Of a stretch of 64,000 nt of DNA, positions 37,567 to 46,474 are shown piece after piece. Every line of letters begins with the position of its first letter. The first letter of the stretch is position 1. The position numbers and the translations under genes are program-made. Source of the DNA: Olleya marilimosa CAM030 (GTDB lineage: Bacteria; Bacteroidota; Bacteroidia; Flavobacteriales; Flavobacteriaceae); contig NZ_JADR01000001.1 in the NCBI RefSeq assembly GCF_000518485.1, forward strand, positions 770,672 through 834,671. Direction: 5' to 3'. The notes below the pieces were generated by a model that was not told where the DNA came from, ran no database searches, and saw nothing but the letters and a program-made list of their open reading frames with translations.

Positions 37567-39495
37567 ATGCAGTTTAAATATCCCGAACTTTTATACGCGC
37601 TTTTCTTACTGCTTATTCCTATTATTGTTCATTTATTTCAGCTTAGAAAATTTCAAAAAGAATATTTTACTAATGTTGCTGTCTTAAAGAAAATCCAATT
37701 ACAAACCCGAAAAAGTGCAACCATAAAAAAATGGCTAACACTACTAACTAGACTGTTACTTTTAGCTGCTATAATAATTGCATTTGCGCAACCTTTTACC
37801 TCTAAAACAGACACGTTTAATGCAAAAAAGGAAACCGTTATTTATCTAGATAACTCGTTTAGTATGCAAGCTAAAGGAGATAAAGGCGAATTACTTAAGC
37901 GTGCTATTCAAGATTTAATTGAAACCATTCCTGAAACCGAAACATTCTCGCTAATAACCAATACACAGAGCTATAAAAACACAAGCATAAAAGCTATAAA
38001 AAACGAGCTGTTACAATTAGAATATTCTTCTAACCAATTAACCTATAATGCTGCTTTATTAAAAGCAAAACAGTCTTTATCTAATCAAACAAACACACTT
38101 AAAAACATAATATTTATATCTGATTTTCAACAAAAAAACACAGATTTTAATATTACACCAGACTCAACTTCTACTCTAAATTTAGTTAATTTAAAACCTG
38201 TAAACAACACTAATATAACCGTTGATAGTGTATATGTATCAAAACAAGATGCAAATAATTTAGAGCTTACTGTAGTCTTAAAAAACAATGATTCAGCAGT
38301 TAGTAATATTCCAGTGTCGTTGTATAATAACGATAATTTACTTTCTAAAGCCTCAGTGGACGTCAATGGTCAAGGTACTACTGTGTTTTCGTTACCAAAT
38401 AATCAAATTATAAAAGGAAAAATTAGTATTGACGATACGCAATTACAATTTGATAATACCTTGTATTTTAATATAAATACACCCTCAAAAATTAATGTTT
38501 TAGCAATCAGTGATAGTAATGCTGATTATTTAAATAGAATTTTTACTGAAGACGAATTTAACTATACTTATACAAAATCCAACGCATTAGATTACAGTCT
38601 TTTTGATGCACAAAAACTAGTAATTATTAATGAAATTGAAGCGTTACCCATAAGTCTAACAACAGCCTTAAAAGCTTTTTCGGATAAAGGTGGTGCAGTA
38701 GTTTTTATCCCATCAGACCAAGGTAACCTTAAAGATTATAATACTTTTTTACAGCGTTTTAATACGACACCTTTTAATCCAATACTGACTTCACAAAAGC
38801 GTATTACAACCATAAATTATAGTCATCCTTTATATGCTAATGGTGTCTTTGAAAAGCGTGTAGATAATTTTCAATATCCAAAAGTAGAGCGTTACTTTCC
38901 TCAAAATAATTTACAAGCTTCAAGTATTTTACAATTTGAAGATAACAAATCATTTTTATCTCAAAAAGGCAATTTATTTGTGTTCTCTGCTCCAATAAAC
39001 GACACTAATTCTAATTTTAAAAATATCAATTTAATTGTACCAACGTTTTACAACATTGCTAAACAAAGTTTAAATACTGCAACCTTATATTTTACCATTG
39101 GACAAAATAATAATTACGATGTCGCAATCAATTTACAACAAGACGCTGTATTAACTTTGGTTAAAGGCGACAACAAAATCATACCAGAACAAAACTATTT
39201 TAATAACAAAGTAGTTATTAAAACTAGTGATTTACCAGAACAAGCAGGCATCTACGATTTAAAAAACAAAACCGAAATCATTCAAAACATAAGTTATAAT
39301 TACGACAGGTCAGAAAGTGATTTAACATATATAAACCTAGATAATTACAAACACATAACCATTAGCGACTCAATAGCTAGTATTTTTGATACAATAAATA
39401 ACGACACTAAATTTAACGAACTATGGAAATGGTTTGTAATTTTGGCATTAGGTCTATTAATTTTAGAAATGCTCATCTTAAAATATTTTAAATGA
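37567..39495 (+). CDS. BatA-domain membrane protein with VWA-like region
   Basis: A 642-residue membrane protein. It begins with the BatA N-terminal helix pair (about 8-24 and 56-76, with PIIVHLFQLRKFQKEYFTNV). A von Willebrand A-like domain follows, with a MIDAS-like DNSFS at about 98-102. The C-terminal end is a single helix (WKWFVILALGLLILEMLIL). It is likely anchored at both ends with a large periplasmic part. Related Bat proteins act in envelope stress or aerotolerance in Bacteroides; the exact role here is unknown. It overlaps the next gene by 4 bases. Confidence 0.88.
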   Translation: MQFKYPELLYALFLLLIPIIVHLFQLRKFQKEYFTNVAVLKKIQLQTRKSATIKKWLTLLTRLLLLAAIIIAFAQPFTSKTDTFNAKKETVIYLDNSFSMQAKGDKGELLKRAIQDLIETIPETETFSLITNTQSYKNTSIKAIKNELLQLEYSSNQLTYNAALLKAKQSLSNQTNTLKNIIFISDFQQKNTDFNITPDSTSTLNLVNLKPVNNTNITVDSVYVSKQDANNLELTVVLKNNDSAVSNIPVSLYNNDNLLSKASVDVNGQGTTVFSLPNNQIIKGKISIDDTQLQFDNTLYFNINTPSKINVLAISDSNADYLNRIFTEDEFNYTYTKSNALDYSLFDAQKLVIINEIEALPISLTTALKAFSDKGGAVVFIPSDQGNLKDYNTFLQRFNTTPFNPILTSQKRITTINYSHPLYANGVFEKRVDNFQYPKVERYFPQNNLQASSILQFEDNKSFLSQKGNLFVFSAPINDTNSNFKNINLIVPTFYNIAKQSLNTATLYFTIGQNNNYDVAINLQQDAVLTLVKGDNKIIPEQNYFNNKVVIKTSDLPEQAGIYDLKNKTEIIQNISYNYDRSESDLTYINLDNYKHITISDSIASIFDTINNDTKFNELWKWFVILALGLLILEMLILKYFK

Positions 39496-40742
39496 ACGTC
39501 TTAATAAAAACAGCAACAATAATTGATTCCGCAAGCCCTTTTCATAATAAGGTTTGTGACGTATTAATCGAAAAAGGTAAGATTAGTAAAATTGCTTCAA
39601 GCATTGATAATACTAACAATTATAAAACCATTAATTTAGATAACTTACACCTATCTCAAGGTTGGTTTGATAGTAGTATTTGTTTTGGAGAACCAGGATT
39701 TGAAGATCGCGAAACTATTGAAAATGGACTAAAAACAGCAGCTAAATCAGGATTTACAAGTATTGCATTACAAGCAAACACTAATCCAATAATTGATACT
39801 AATGCTAATATTGCATTTGTACTGTCTAAAGCTCAAAACCATGCTGTTAAACTATTACCTATTGGCGCTTTAACTAAAAACAGTGACAGTGTAGACTTAG
39901 CTGAGCTTTTTGATATGAAAAACGCAGGAGCTGTTGCCTTTTCGGATTATAAAAAGCCAATAACTAATCCTAATCTTTTAAAAATAGCCCTACAATATGC
40001 AAGTAATTTTGATGGATTAGTATGTTCTTTCCCTTTAGAAACAAGAATTTCTGGAAAAGGAATTGTAAACGAGGAACTAACCAGTACATCACTAGGCTTA
40101 AAAGGTAGTCCAAATCTAGCCGAAGCTATGCAAGTTGCTAGAGACTTATTTTTGTTAGAATATGCTGGTGGAAAATTACATATACCCACAATTTCAACAG
40201 CAGAAAGTGTAGCATTAATCAGAGAAGCTAAACAAAAAAAGCTAGACGTGACCTGCAGTGTAGCCATCCACAATTTATGTTTAACAGATGCTGTTTTGGA
40301 AGAGTTTGACACTAACTATAAAGTAAATCCTCCACTAAGGATACAAAAAGATATAGAGGCTTTAATTGAAGGTTTAAAAGATGGTACGATAGATATGGTT
40401 ACAAGCGATCATAATCCAATGACCATTGAAGATAAAAAAGTAGAATTTGATCATGCATCATTTGGTACCATAGGATTAGAAAGTGCTTTTGGTGCTTTAA
40501 ACACCTTATTTACTACAAAAAAAACCATTCAATTACTAACAAAAGGCAAAAGTAGATTTGGACAAAGTAACACTAGTATTGAAGAAGGACAAATGGCTAA
40601 TTTAACCCTTTTTAATCCAGATATAAAATACGCTTTCGCGGAAACAGATATTGTTTCAAAATCTAAAAATAGTGCTTTTTTAGGACTAGAATTAAAAGGT
40701 AAAGCCTACGGAATAATTGCAAATAACAAAATAGTATTATAA
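39492..40742 (+). CDS. Dihydroorotase-like amidohydrolase, probably non-catalytic
   Basis: A 416-residue member of the dihydroorotase family. The family start DSSICFGEPG (60-69) aligns with DxHxHxREPG, but both metal-binding histidines and the arginine are replaced (Ser62, Cys64, Gly66). The Asp-Asp of FSDDGKP is FSDYKKP here (Tyr153). The second histidine of the HxxHxST motif is Thr233 (HIPTIST). His260 and Asp306 (TSDHNP) are kept. By analogy with the zinc-less DHO subunit of Pseudomonas aspartate transcarbamoylase, it may be structural. It overlaps the BatA-domain gene by 4 bases and carries copy 2 of the 14-bp repeat. Confidence 0.85.
   Translation: MNVLIKTATIIDSASPFHNKVCDVLIEKGKISKIASSIDNTNNYKTINLDNLHLSQGWFDSSICFGEPGFEDRETIENGLKTAAKSGFTSIALQANTNPIIDTNANIAFVLSKAQNHAVKLLPIGALTKNSDSVDLAELFDMKNAGAVAFSDYKKPITNPNLLKIALQYASNFDGLVCSFPLETRISGKGIVNEELTSTSLGLKGSPNLAEAMQVARDLFLLEYAGGKLHIPTISTAESVALIREAKQKKLDVTCSVAIHNLCLTDAVLEEFDTNYKVNPPLRIQKDIEALIEGLKDGTIDMVTSDHNPMTIEDKKVEFDHASFGTIGLESAFGALNTLFTTKKTIQLLTKGKSRFGQSNTSIEEGQMANLTLFNPDIKYAFAETDIVSKSKNSAFLGLELKGKAYGIIANNKIVL
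40631..40644. repeat. 14-bp repeat CGCTTTCGCGGAAA, copy 2
   Basis: Identical to 21512-21525. Here it is inside the dihydroorotase-like gene, read as the codons for Ala-Phe-Ala-Glu. Confidence 0.6.
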
Positions 40743-40746
40743 TACA

Positions 40747-41079
40747 ATGAATCAACAAACAATTGAAGAAGGCAAATCATTAGCTGTTTTAAGCTACCTA
40801 ACCATAATTGGTAGTGTCATAGCAATAATAATGAATGGCGAAAAGAAAAACGACTTTACAAGCTTTCATAACCGACAAGGTTTAGGCTTATGTCTACTAT
40901 GGATGATTATTGGCTACTTTGTTAGTCAATTTGATAATATGCAAATCTCAATTGCTTTTTGGGTAAGTATGGGAGCACTTTTATTTTTAGGTGTTATAAC
41001 TGCCATAAACGGAACAATGAAACCTATACCTTTTGTTGGACCAATTTTTCAAAAACTATTTAAAGGACTTGGCAACTAA
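40747..41079 (+). CDS. DUF4870-like membrane protein
   Basis: A 110-residue protein with three membrane helices (about 12-30, 46-62 and 70-90). The opening EEGKSLAVLSYLTIIGSVIAIIMN and the segment FHNRQGLGLCLLW resemble DUF4870/Tic20-like small membrane proteins. The role is unknown. It lies 4 bases after the dihydroorotase-like gene, and its stop codon overlaps the start of the esterase gene (TAATG), so the four genes from 37567 form one operon. Confidence 0.8.
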   Translation: MNQQTIEEGKSLAVLSYLTIIGSVIAIIMNGEKKNDFTSFHNRQGLGLCLLWMIIGYFVSQFDNMQISIAFWVSMGALLFLGVITAINGTMKPIPFVGPIFQKLFKGLGN

Positions 41080-41726
41080 TGGAAAAATTTAACTTACATC
41101 ATATAACTAGACCATCAACTTTAAAGGATAATGCGCCATTACTTATCTTGTTTCATGGTTATGGAAGTGACGAGAATGACTTGTTTAGCTTTGCAGCAGA
41201 ATTACCAGAAGAGCTTTTTATAATATCTGTTAGAGCGCCTTATCCTATGCAACCCTATGGTAATGCATGGTATGCTATTAACTTTGACGCAGACCAAGGT
41301 AAATGGAGTGATAATGAGCAAGCAAAACAGTCTAGAGACCTAATAGCAACTTTTATAGATCAAGCTATAGCTAATTATCCAGTAGATAAAAACAATGTAT
41401 CATTACTAGGATTTAGTCAAGGTTGTATTTTAAGTTATGCTGTTGCATTAACTTATCCTGAAAAAGTAAATAACATTATAGCTTTAAGTGGTTATGTTAA
41501 TCAAGATTTATTTACAGTTAAAGATGCTTCTAACTACAAACATTTAAACTTTTATTGTTCACATGGTACTGTGGACCAAGTGATACCTGTAGATTGGGCA
41601 AGACAAGCGCCTAAATTTTTAGCTACTTTAAATATTAAGCACCAATTTAGCGAGTTTCCTGTTGGACATGGTGTGGCACCTCAAAATTTTTACGAATTTA
41701 AAGACTGGTTACAACAATTAATATAA
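41079..41726 (+). CDS. Alpha/beta hydrolase (phospholipase/carboxylesterase family)
   Basis: A 215-residue serine hydrolase. The nucleophile elbow is GFSQG near residue 110. The oxyanion region is LFHGYGSDENDL. The catalytic Asp and His are likely in GTVDQVIPV and VGHGVAP near the C terminus. The family includes carboxylesterases and acyl-protein thioesterases; the substrate is not known. It is the last gene of the BatA-domain operon, followed by a strong terminator. Confidence 0.9.
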   Translation: MEKFNLHHITRPSTLKDNAPLLILFHGYGSDENDLFSFAAELPEELFIISVRAPYPMQPYGNAWYAINFDADQGKWSDNEQAKQSRDLIATFIDQAIANYPVDKNNVSLLGFSQGCILSYAVALTYPEKVNNIIALSGYVNQDLFTVKDASNYKHLNFYCSHGTVDQVIPVDWARQAPKFLATLNIKHQFSEFPVGHGVAPQNFYEFKDWLQQLI

Positions 41727-41750
41727 CATCAAGATATTTATCTTAAACTT

Positions 41751-41793
41751 AAAAAGCCCAAATTAAATTAGTATTTAATTTGGGCTTTTTTTT
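41751..41793. terminator. Bidirectional rho-independent terminator
   Basis: AAGCCCAAATTAAAT and ATTTAATTTGGGCTT form a 15-bp stem around TAGT with T8 after it. It separates the operon from a minus-strand gene. Confidence 0.92.
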
Positions 41794-41809
41794 AGTAATC
41801 AAAATAATT

Positions 41810-42307
41810 TTATCTAGTATAAAGTAGATAATCTAAGACTTCAAAGTCAACTTTTTGATCTGCAGTAACAAAGTATTTTATAAGTAATTCTCCCCAATAA
41901 CTACCATCAGAAAAATCTGCAATAATCCATCTATGATTTAACATCTTAATAGTATTGAACTGCATTTTTTTACCTTCAGAAGCAGCAAATGGGATTAACG
42001 GATGGTCACCATCTGCTTCATTTAATTTATATAATTCGTTTTTGATAAACGGAATCATAGCATCAGTATCCAATTTTTTATTGTAAAAGTAATCCTGAGC
42101 TTCTTGACTGTATCTTAAATCAAATAAAGTTAAATCTGATAATTCTTCGTTTTGAAGATTTAAGGAATCTTGTAAAACAACTGTTTTTTCCTTTAGCATT
42201 TCCATTCGTTTTGCACTGTCATCCAATATTTTTTTTGAATTTACATATTGAAACACCACAATTAGTGATGTAAAAATAAACAGGTACATAAAGATTTTGT
42301 TCTTCAT
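41810..42307 (-). CDS. Hypothetical membrane-anchored protein
   Basis: A 165-residue protein with one N-terminal membrane helix (about 5-22) and then a short coiled coil (about 30-58, SAKRMEMLKEKTVVLQDSL). The soluble C-terminal domain contains a compact Trp/Tyr-rich stretch (WIIADFSDGSYWGELLIKYF). No family was recognised; similar short anchored proteins occur in related genomes. It follows the MBL hydrolase gene by 13 bases and is probably co-transcribed with it. Confidence 0.75.
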   Translation of the reverse strand: MKNKIFMYLFIFTSLIVVFQYVNSKKILDDSAKRMEMLKEKTVVLQDSLNLQNEELSDLTLFDLRYSQEAQDYFYNKKLDTDAMIPFIKNELYKLNEADGDHPLIPFAASEGKKMQFNTIKMLNHRWIIADFSDGSYWGELLIKYFVTADQKVDFEVLDYLLYTR

Positions 42308-42320
42308 TTTAATAAATATT

Positions 42321-43082
42321 TTAAATAGTAATTTCTAATTGATCGTAAGCCAAAAATACATTTTTTGGTAGCTTTTGTTGTACTTCGTCATGAAATCCTA
42401 ATAGGTGACTAATATGAGTTAAATAGGCCTTTTTAGGTTTTATAATATTAATAATCTCTAAGGCTTGTTCTAAATTTAAATGCGAAATATGTTCCTTTTC
42501 TCTTAAAGCATTAATTACCAACACCTCTAAATTTTTAAGTTTATCTAATTCAGTTTTAGTAATGGTTTTAATATCTGTTAAATAAGCAAATTTGTCAAAC
42601 CTAAAACCAAAAACCTGTAGTTTATAATGTAAACTATCAATAGGTATAATAGGAAGATTATTAATGGTAAATGGCTTATTTTCAATTATATTAATGGCAA
42701 CAGTTGGTGCGCCAGGATATCTGTTTTCTGTAGCAAAAACATATTCAAATCTTATTTTAAGTTGCTCAATTACACGTTGATGTGCATATATTGGTAATTC
42801 GCCTTGTTTAAAGCAAAACGGTCTTATGTCATCCAAACCAGCTGTATGATCTGCATGTTCATGCGTAAATAAAAGCGCATCAATTTTTTCGGGATTAGCA
42901 CGTAACATTTGTTGTCTAAAATCTGGCCCACAGTCTATTACAAACGTACTATCCTCCCATTCTACCATTACCGAAACTCGTAAACGTTTGTCTTTAGGAT
43001 TGTTGCTTAAACATACTGGATGTGTGCTTCCAATTACTGGAATGCCTTGTGATGTTCCTGTGCCTAAAAATGTTACTTTCAA
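42321..43082 (-). CDS. MBL-fold metallo-hydrolase (PhnP-like)
   Basis: A hydrolase of about 253 residues. The metal-binding motif FTHEHADHTAGLDDI (HxHxDH) is intact. The family start KVTFLGTGTSQGIP is next to a TTG codon at 43082 that gives MKVTFLGTG, the normal start. An in-frame GTG at 43100 would add six residues, but a -7 promoter element overlaps it, so the TTG is preferred. Relatives include PhnP phosphodiesterases and tRNase Z-like enzymes; the substrate is unknown. It is divergent from the conserved protein at 43176. Confidence 0.88.
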   Translation of the reverse strand: MKVTFLGTGTSQGIPVIGSTHPVCLSNNPKDKRLRVSVMVEWEDSTFVIDCGPDFRQQMLRANPEKIDALLFTHEHADHTAGLDDIRPFCFKQGELPIYAHQRVIEQLKIRFEYVFATENRYPGAPTVAINIIENKPFTINNLPIIPIDSLHYKLQVFGFRFDKFAYLTDIKTITKTELDKLKNLEVLVINALREKEHISHLNLEQALEIINIIKPKKAYLTHISHLLGFHDEVQQKLPKNVFLAYDQLEITI

Positions 43083-43099
43083 TTGCTGACGATTTCTCA

Positions 43100-43107
43100 C
43101 AAAAATA
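43100..43107 (-). promoter_or_regulatory. Promoter -7 element (TATTTTTG) of MBL gene
   Basis: Minus-strand TATTTTTG begins 18 bases upstream of the proposed TTG start and touches an alternative GTG codon. Confidence 0.4.
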
Positions 43108-43139
43108 AGTTATTTTTTTTGTTTGATATAGTTATTTGG

Positions 43140-43147
43140 TACCTTTG
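43140..43147 (+). promoter_or_regulatory. Promoter -7 element (TACCTTTG)
   Basis: TACCTTTG matches TAnnTTTG, 28 bases upstream of the ATG at 43176. A TTTG 14 bases upstream is a possible but close -33. Confidence 0.55.
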
Positions 43148-43175
43148 TAAAACTTAACATCATAGGGATTTTTAT

Positions 43176-44630
43176 ATGGAAATTACGCTAAAAGGAGATA
43201 AAGAATTTGAAAATATTCCCTCTTTAAAAGACAAAGCACTTCGTATTAACTTAAACGAAAATATTTACGGTACGTTTGCCGAGATAGGTGCAGGACAAGA
43301 AACTGTACGACACTTTTTTAGAGCTGGAGGTGCGTCTGGGACTATTGCAAAAGCAATGTCTGCTTATGACAAAGATTTTAGTGATGCTATTTATGGTATT
43401 GAAAATGATAGACGCTACGTCACGGAAGCGCGTTTACGTAAAATGGTTTCTCATGAAATAAAACTTATTGAAGAGCGAATTGACCGTAAAAAAAATCCAA
43501 ACAAAATGTTTTTTAGTTTTGCAAATACTGTTGCTACAATAGATTTTGCAAAAAAATATAAAGGACATGGATGGGTAGGAATTAAATACCAAATAGATCC
43601 TTCAGAAGAAGAATATAATGAGATTGTATTACACCTTCGATTTAAAGAAAACGATGCTAGATTACAGCAAGAAACCCTAGGGATTTTAGGGACTAACCTT
43701 ATATATGGTGCATTTTACAAGTATAATGAACCAAGAAAATTATTACGTTATTTATATGACCATTTAGATAAAGACCAAATAGAAATTGATACTATTAATT
43801 TTTCTGGTCCAGTATTTAAAGATGTAGATAACAGATTAATGAGTTTACAACTTGTTAAAAATGGAATGACAGATGCTGTCATGTTTGCTCCTGACGGAAA
43901 TAACGTTTTACCTGCTAGAGTCCTTTACAAAAAAAATATATTAGCCTTACGTGGTAGTTTTAGACCTGTAACTAAAGTAAACATTGACATGTACGAAAAG
44001 TCATTGGAGATGTTTATTAAAGAAAACAAAGTTGATGAGGACAACACGCAAGTTATTTTTGAAATTACCTTATCTAATTTAAGAGCTGAAGGTGAAATTG
44101 ATGAGCAGGATTTTATGGATCGTGCAAGACTACTTTGCTCCTTAGGTCATACGGTTTTAATATCTAACTTCCAGGAATATTATAAATTAGTCGAGTACTT
44201 CTCTCAATACTCTAAGAGCAGAATGGGATTAGCAATGGGAGTTAACAACTTAGTAGACATATTTGACGAAAAATATTATAGACACTTAAGTGGTGGTATA
44301 TTAGAAGCGTTTGGAAAATTATTTTTCAAAGACTTACGTGTATATCTATATCCAATGCGTGATGAAGATGGATCATTAACTACAAGCGACAACTTAAAAG
44401 TACATCCAAGAATGAAAGAATTGTATAAATTCTTTAAATACAATGGAAAAGTTGTAGATATTACAGATTACGACCCAAACACATTAAATGTATTTTCTAG
44501 AACTGTTTTACGTATGATTTGTGATGGTGAAGAAGGTTGGCAAAGCATGTTACCAGAAGGCGTTTCTAAATTAATTATGCAACAAAGTCTATTTGGTTGC
44601 GAAACTGAAGAAATACATCAGAAAAATTAA
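43176..44630 (+). CDS. Conserved soluble protein of unknown function
   Basis: A 484-residue protein with no signal peptide, no lipobox and no membrane helix. It is strongly charged and looks cytoplasmic. Conserved-looking segments include GAGQETVRHFFRAGGASGTIAKAMSAYD near the N terminus, FSFANTVATIDF, and GLAMGVNNLVDIFDEKYYRHLSGG. It resembles a long, widely distributed family that databases often label inconsistently; I do not recognise a biochemical function. It does not look like a beta-barrel or TonB-dependent receptor. It is monocistronic, with its own promoter and terminator. Confidence 0.8.
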   Translation: MEITLKGDKEFENIPSLKDKALRINLNENIYGTFAEIGAGQETVRHFFRAGGASGTIAKAMSAYDKDFSDAIYGIENDRRYVTEARLRKMVSHEIKLIEERIDRKKNPNKMFFSFANTVATIDFAKKYKGHGWVGIKYQIDPSEEEYNEIVLHLRFKENDARLQQETLGILGTNLIYGAFYKYNEPRKLLRYLYDHLDKDQIEIDTINFSGPVFKDVDNRLMSLQLVKNGMTDAVMFAPDGNNVLPARVLYKKNILALRGSFRPVTKVNIDMYEKSLEMFIKENKVDEDNTQVIFEITLSNLRAEGEIDEQDFMDRARLLCSLGHTVLISNFQEYYKLVEYFSQYSKSRMGLAMGVNNLVDIFDEKYYRHLSGGILEAFGKLFFKDLRVYLYPMRDEDGSLTTSDNLKVHPRMKELYKFFKYNGKVVDITDYDPNTLNVFSRTVLRMICDGEEGWQSMLPEGVSKLIMQQSLFGCETEEIHQKN

Positions 44631-44647
44631 TTACTATAATTTTACAT

Positions 44648-44690
44648 AAAAAAAAGCGACTTTAATTATTTATTAAAGTCGCTTTTGCTT
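44648..44690. terminator. Bidirectional rho-independent terminator
   Basis: GCGACTTTAAT and ATTAAAGTCGC form an 11-bp stem (44656-44682) with A8 before and TTTT after. The next 120 bases to 44813 hold nothing recognisable. Confidence 0.85.
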
Positions 44691-44813
44691 TGTAGTCGTA
44701 AATGTTTCTTTTTAGGGACTTACAGTTTACTTTATGTTTCATTATGTACTACATTGTAATACAATTCAAATGTTATACCAAAAATTAAAAATTGATTGTT
44801 TTTTTTATAAAAA

Positions 44814-45362
44814 CTATATGTTTTTTTCAATTTTACCTTTTACATCTTTAAAAAAAGCTTTCATATACTTAAAGTCTTCTTCTATGTTGTCTGTTGGATA
44901 AAAAGGTTCTGACACAGTATTTTGTTTATTTCCAAAATCTAAAGTAAACATTATAATTGGTACGTTTGCTTGCTTAGCTATATAGTAGAATCCTGTTCGC
45001 CATTCGTCAACCTTACTTCTTGTTCCTTCAGGTGCCAATGTTAATCTAAACTCGTCTTTGTTTTCAAATAATTTAGCAATTGTCTGTACTTTGTTTTCTT
45101 TATTTTTTCTATCTACAGGTACACCTCCTACTGCTCTAAAGTAATACCCAAATGGCCATGTAAATAATTCTTGTTTACCAATAAAGTTAGTTTTTACTTG
45201 TGTAACCTTTCTTAATAAAATACCAATTATAAAATCTATGTTACTAGTATGAGGTGCAGAGATAATTACTGCTTTTTTTATAGTATCCTTGGAGAAGTTG
45301 GTGTTACCAACAACTTTCCATCCTAATATTTTAAAATATATAAGTTTAGCTAACCAGTACAT
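44814..45362 (-). CDS. 1-acyl-sn-glycerol-3-phosphate acyltransferase-like protein
   Basis: A 182-residue PlsC-type acyltransferase. Motif I is HTSNID (His38-Asp43), and motif III is APEGTRSK (about 110-117). Family members put acyl chains on lysophosphatidate or other membrane alcohols. The protein is short (PlsC is usually about 240 residues), so the acceptor may differ. It is the last gene of the minus-strand unit that begins at 49985 and is separated from the dehydrogenase gene by 1 base. Confidence 0.88.
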   Translation of the reverse strand: MYWLAKLIYFKILGWKVVGNTNFSKDTIKKAVIISAPHTSNIDFIIGILLRKVTQVKTNFIGKQELFTWPFGYYFRAVGGVPVDRKNKENKVQTIAKLFENKDEFRLTLAPEGTRSKVDEWRTGFYYIAKQANVPIIMFTLDFGNKQNTVSEPFYPTDNIEEDFKYMKAFFKDVKGKIEKNI

Positions 45363-45363
45363 A

Positions 45364-46446
45364 TTACATTTTTTGGTATAACGCTTTTAGCGTGTCGTGT
45401 GTAATTGTTTTTTTCCAGTTTTTACCAATTGCATTTTCCCAAAGTGGTTCTAAACTTAAAGCAACTTTAATCATTGTATCAAAATCCTTGTCAGATAAAT
45501 CTGCACAAATCCCTTGAGGTAAAGTTATATTATGTTTGGCTTTCATTTTTTTAAATTCAGCTACACCTTCTGGATAATACGCTTCAAGATGGTCAAAAAC
45601 AATACAATTACCAATACCATGTTTAACTCCTAAAAGATATCCTAAACCATAACTCATAGCATGTGCAACACCAACTTGAGAGTAAGCAATACTCATACCA
45701 CCATGCCAACTAGCCATCATTAATTTATCCTGAGATTCTTGTTCTGATAAATCATCACTTAAAAATATCTCTTGACATAACTCTAAAGCTTTCTCGCCAT
45801 AAGTCTGACTAAATGCATTAAGGTACGTTCCGCTTAGAGACTCAATACAATGCACATAACAGTCCATTCCTGTGTAAAACCATTGGTCTTTAGGTACATC
45901 CTTAGTTAATTCTGGATCTAATAAAACTTGATCAAATGGTGTATAATCACTATTGATTCCTAATTTTCGTTCTGGTCCTGTTAATATAGTTGTTCTTGAA
46001 ACTTCTGCTCCTGTACCTGATATTGTTGGAATCCCAACATGATAAACCGCTGGATTTTTAACTAAATCCCAACCTTGATAATCTTTACTTTCGCCATCAT
46101 TATTTAACATAATAGCTACTGCTTTAGCGATATCTAATAAAGATCCACCTCCAATACCAATAATACCAGATGGTCGCTCTTTAAAATTTAAAATAATATC
46201 CTCAACGTATTGGTCAATCTGTTCTGTTTTGGGCTCTTCTATTGTAGATACATAAACAACCTTGTCCTGATAGGATAATGGTATTCTGGAAGTTAACCAG
46301 GCATCTCCTTTAAAAATATCATCTACAAAAAAGATAAATGGCGCACTAGTATTTAACCGCTTAGGCTCTATAATATCGCTTAATTGATTAAAACTACCTC
46401 GTCCAAAAATTACTTTGGACACCATTGGAAAATTTTTATAACTCAT
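45364..46446 (-). CDS. kdnB: Iron-containing alcohol dehydrogenase, KdnB-like
   Basis: A 360-residue group III dehydrogenase. The NAD(P) loop is GIGGGS (97-102). Metal ligands are Asp195 and His199 (GMDCYVHCIESL), His262 (GVAHAMSYGLG) and His276 (VKHGIGNC). The sequence (NFPMVSKVIFGRGSFNQL at the start) resembles Shewanella KdnB, the Kdo 8-oxidase that with the transaminase KdnA makes 8-amino-Kdo. The KdsB gene in the same unit supports this, but kdnA is not in the window, so the symbol is an inference. Confidence 0.78.
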   Translation of the reverse strand: MSYKNFPMVSKVIFGRGSFNQLSDIIEPKRLNTSAPFIFFVDDIFKGDAWLTSRIPLSYQDKVVYVSTIEEPKTEQIDQYVEDIILNFKERPSGIIGIGGGSLLDIAKAVAIMLNNDGESKDYQGWDLVKNPAVYHVGIPTISGTGAEVSRTTILTGPERKLGINSDYTPFDQVLLDPELTKDVPKDQWFYTGMDCYVHCIESLSGTYLNAFSQTYGEKALELCQEIFLSDDLSEQESQDKLMMASWHGGMSIAYSQVGVAHAMSYGLGYLLGVKHGIGNCIVFDHLEAYYPEGVAEFKKMKAKHNITLPQGICADLSDKDFDTMIKVALSLEPLWENAIGKNWKKTITHDTLKALYQKM

Positions 46447-46474
46447 TGACTTTTCGTCTTAATTTGTAAATTTA

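Noticed and set aside
43176..44630. A TonB-dependent receptor
   Set aside because: There is no signal peptide, plug domain or beta-barrel pattern; the protein looks cytoplasmic.
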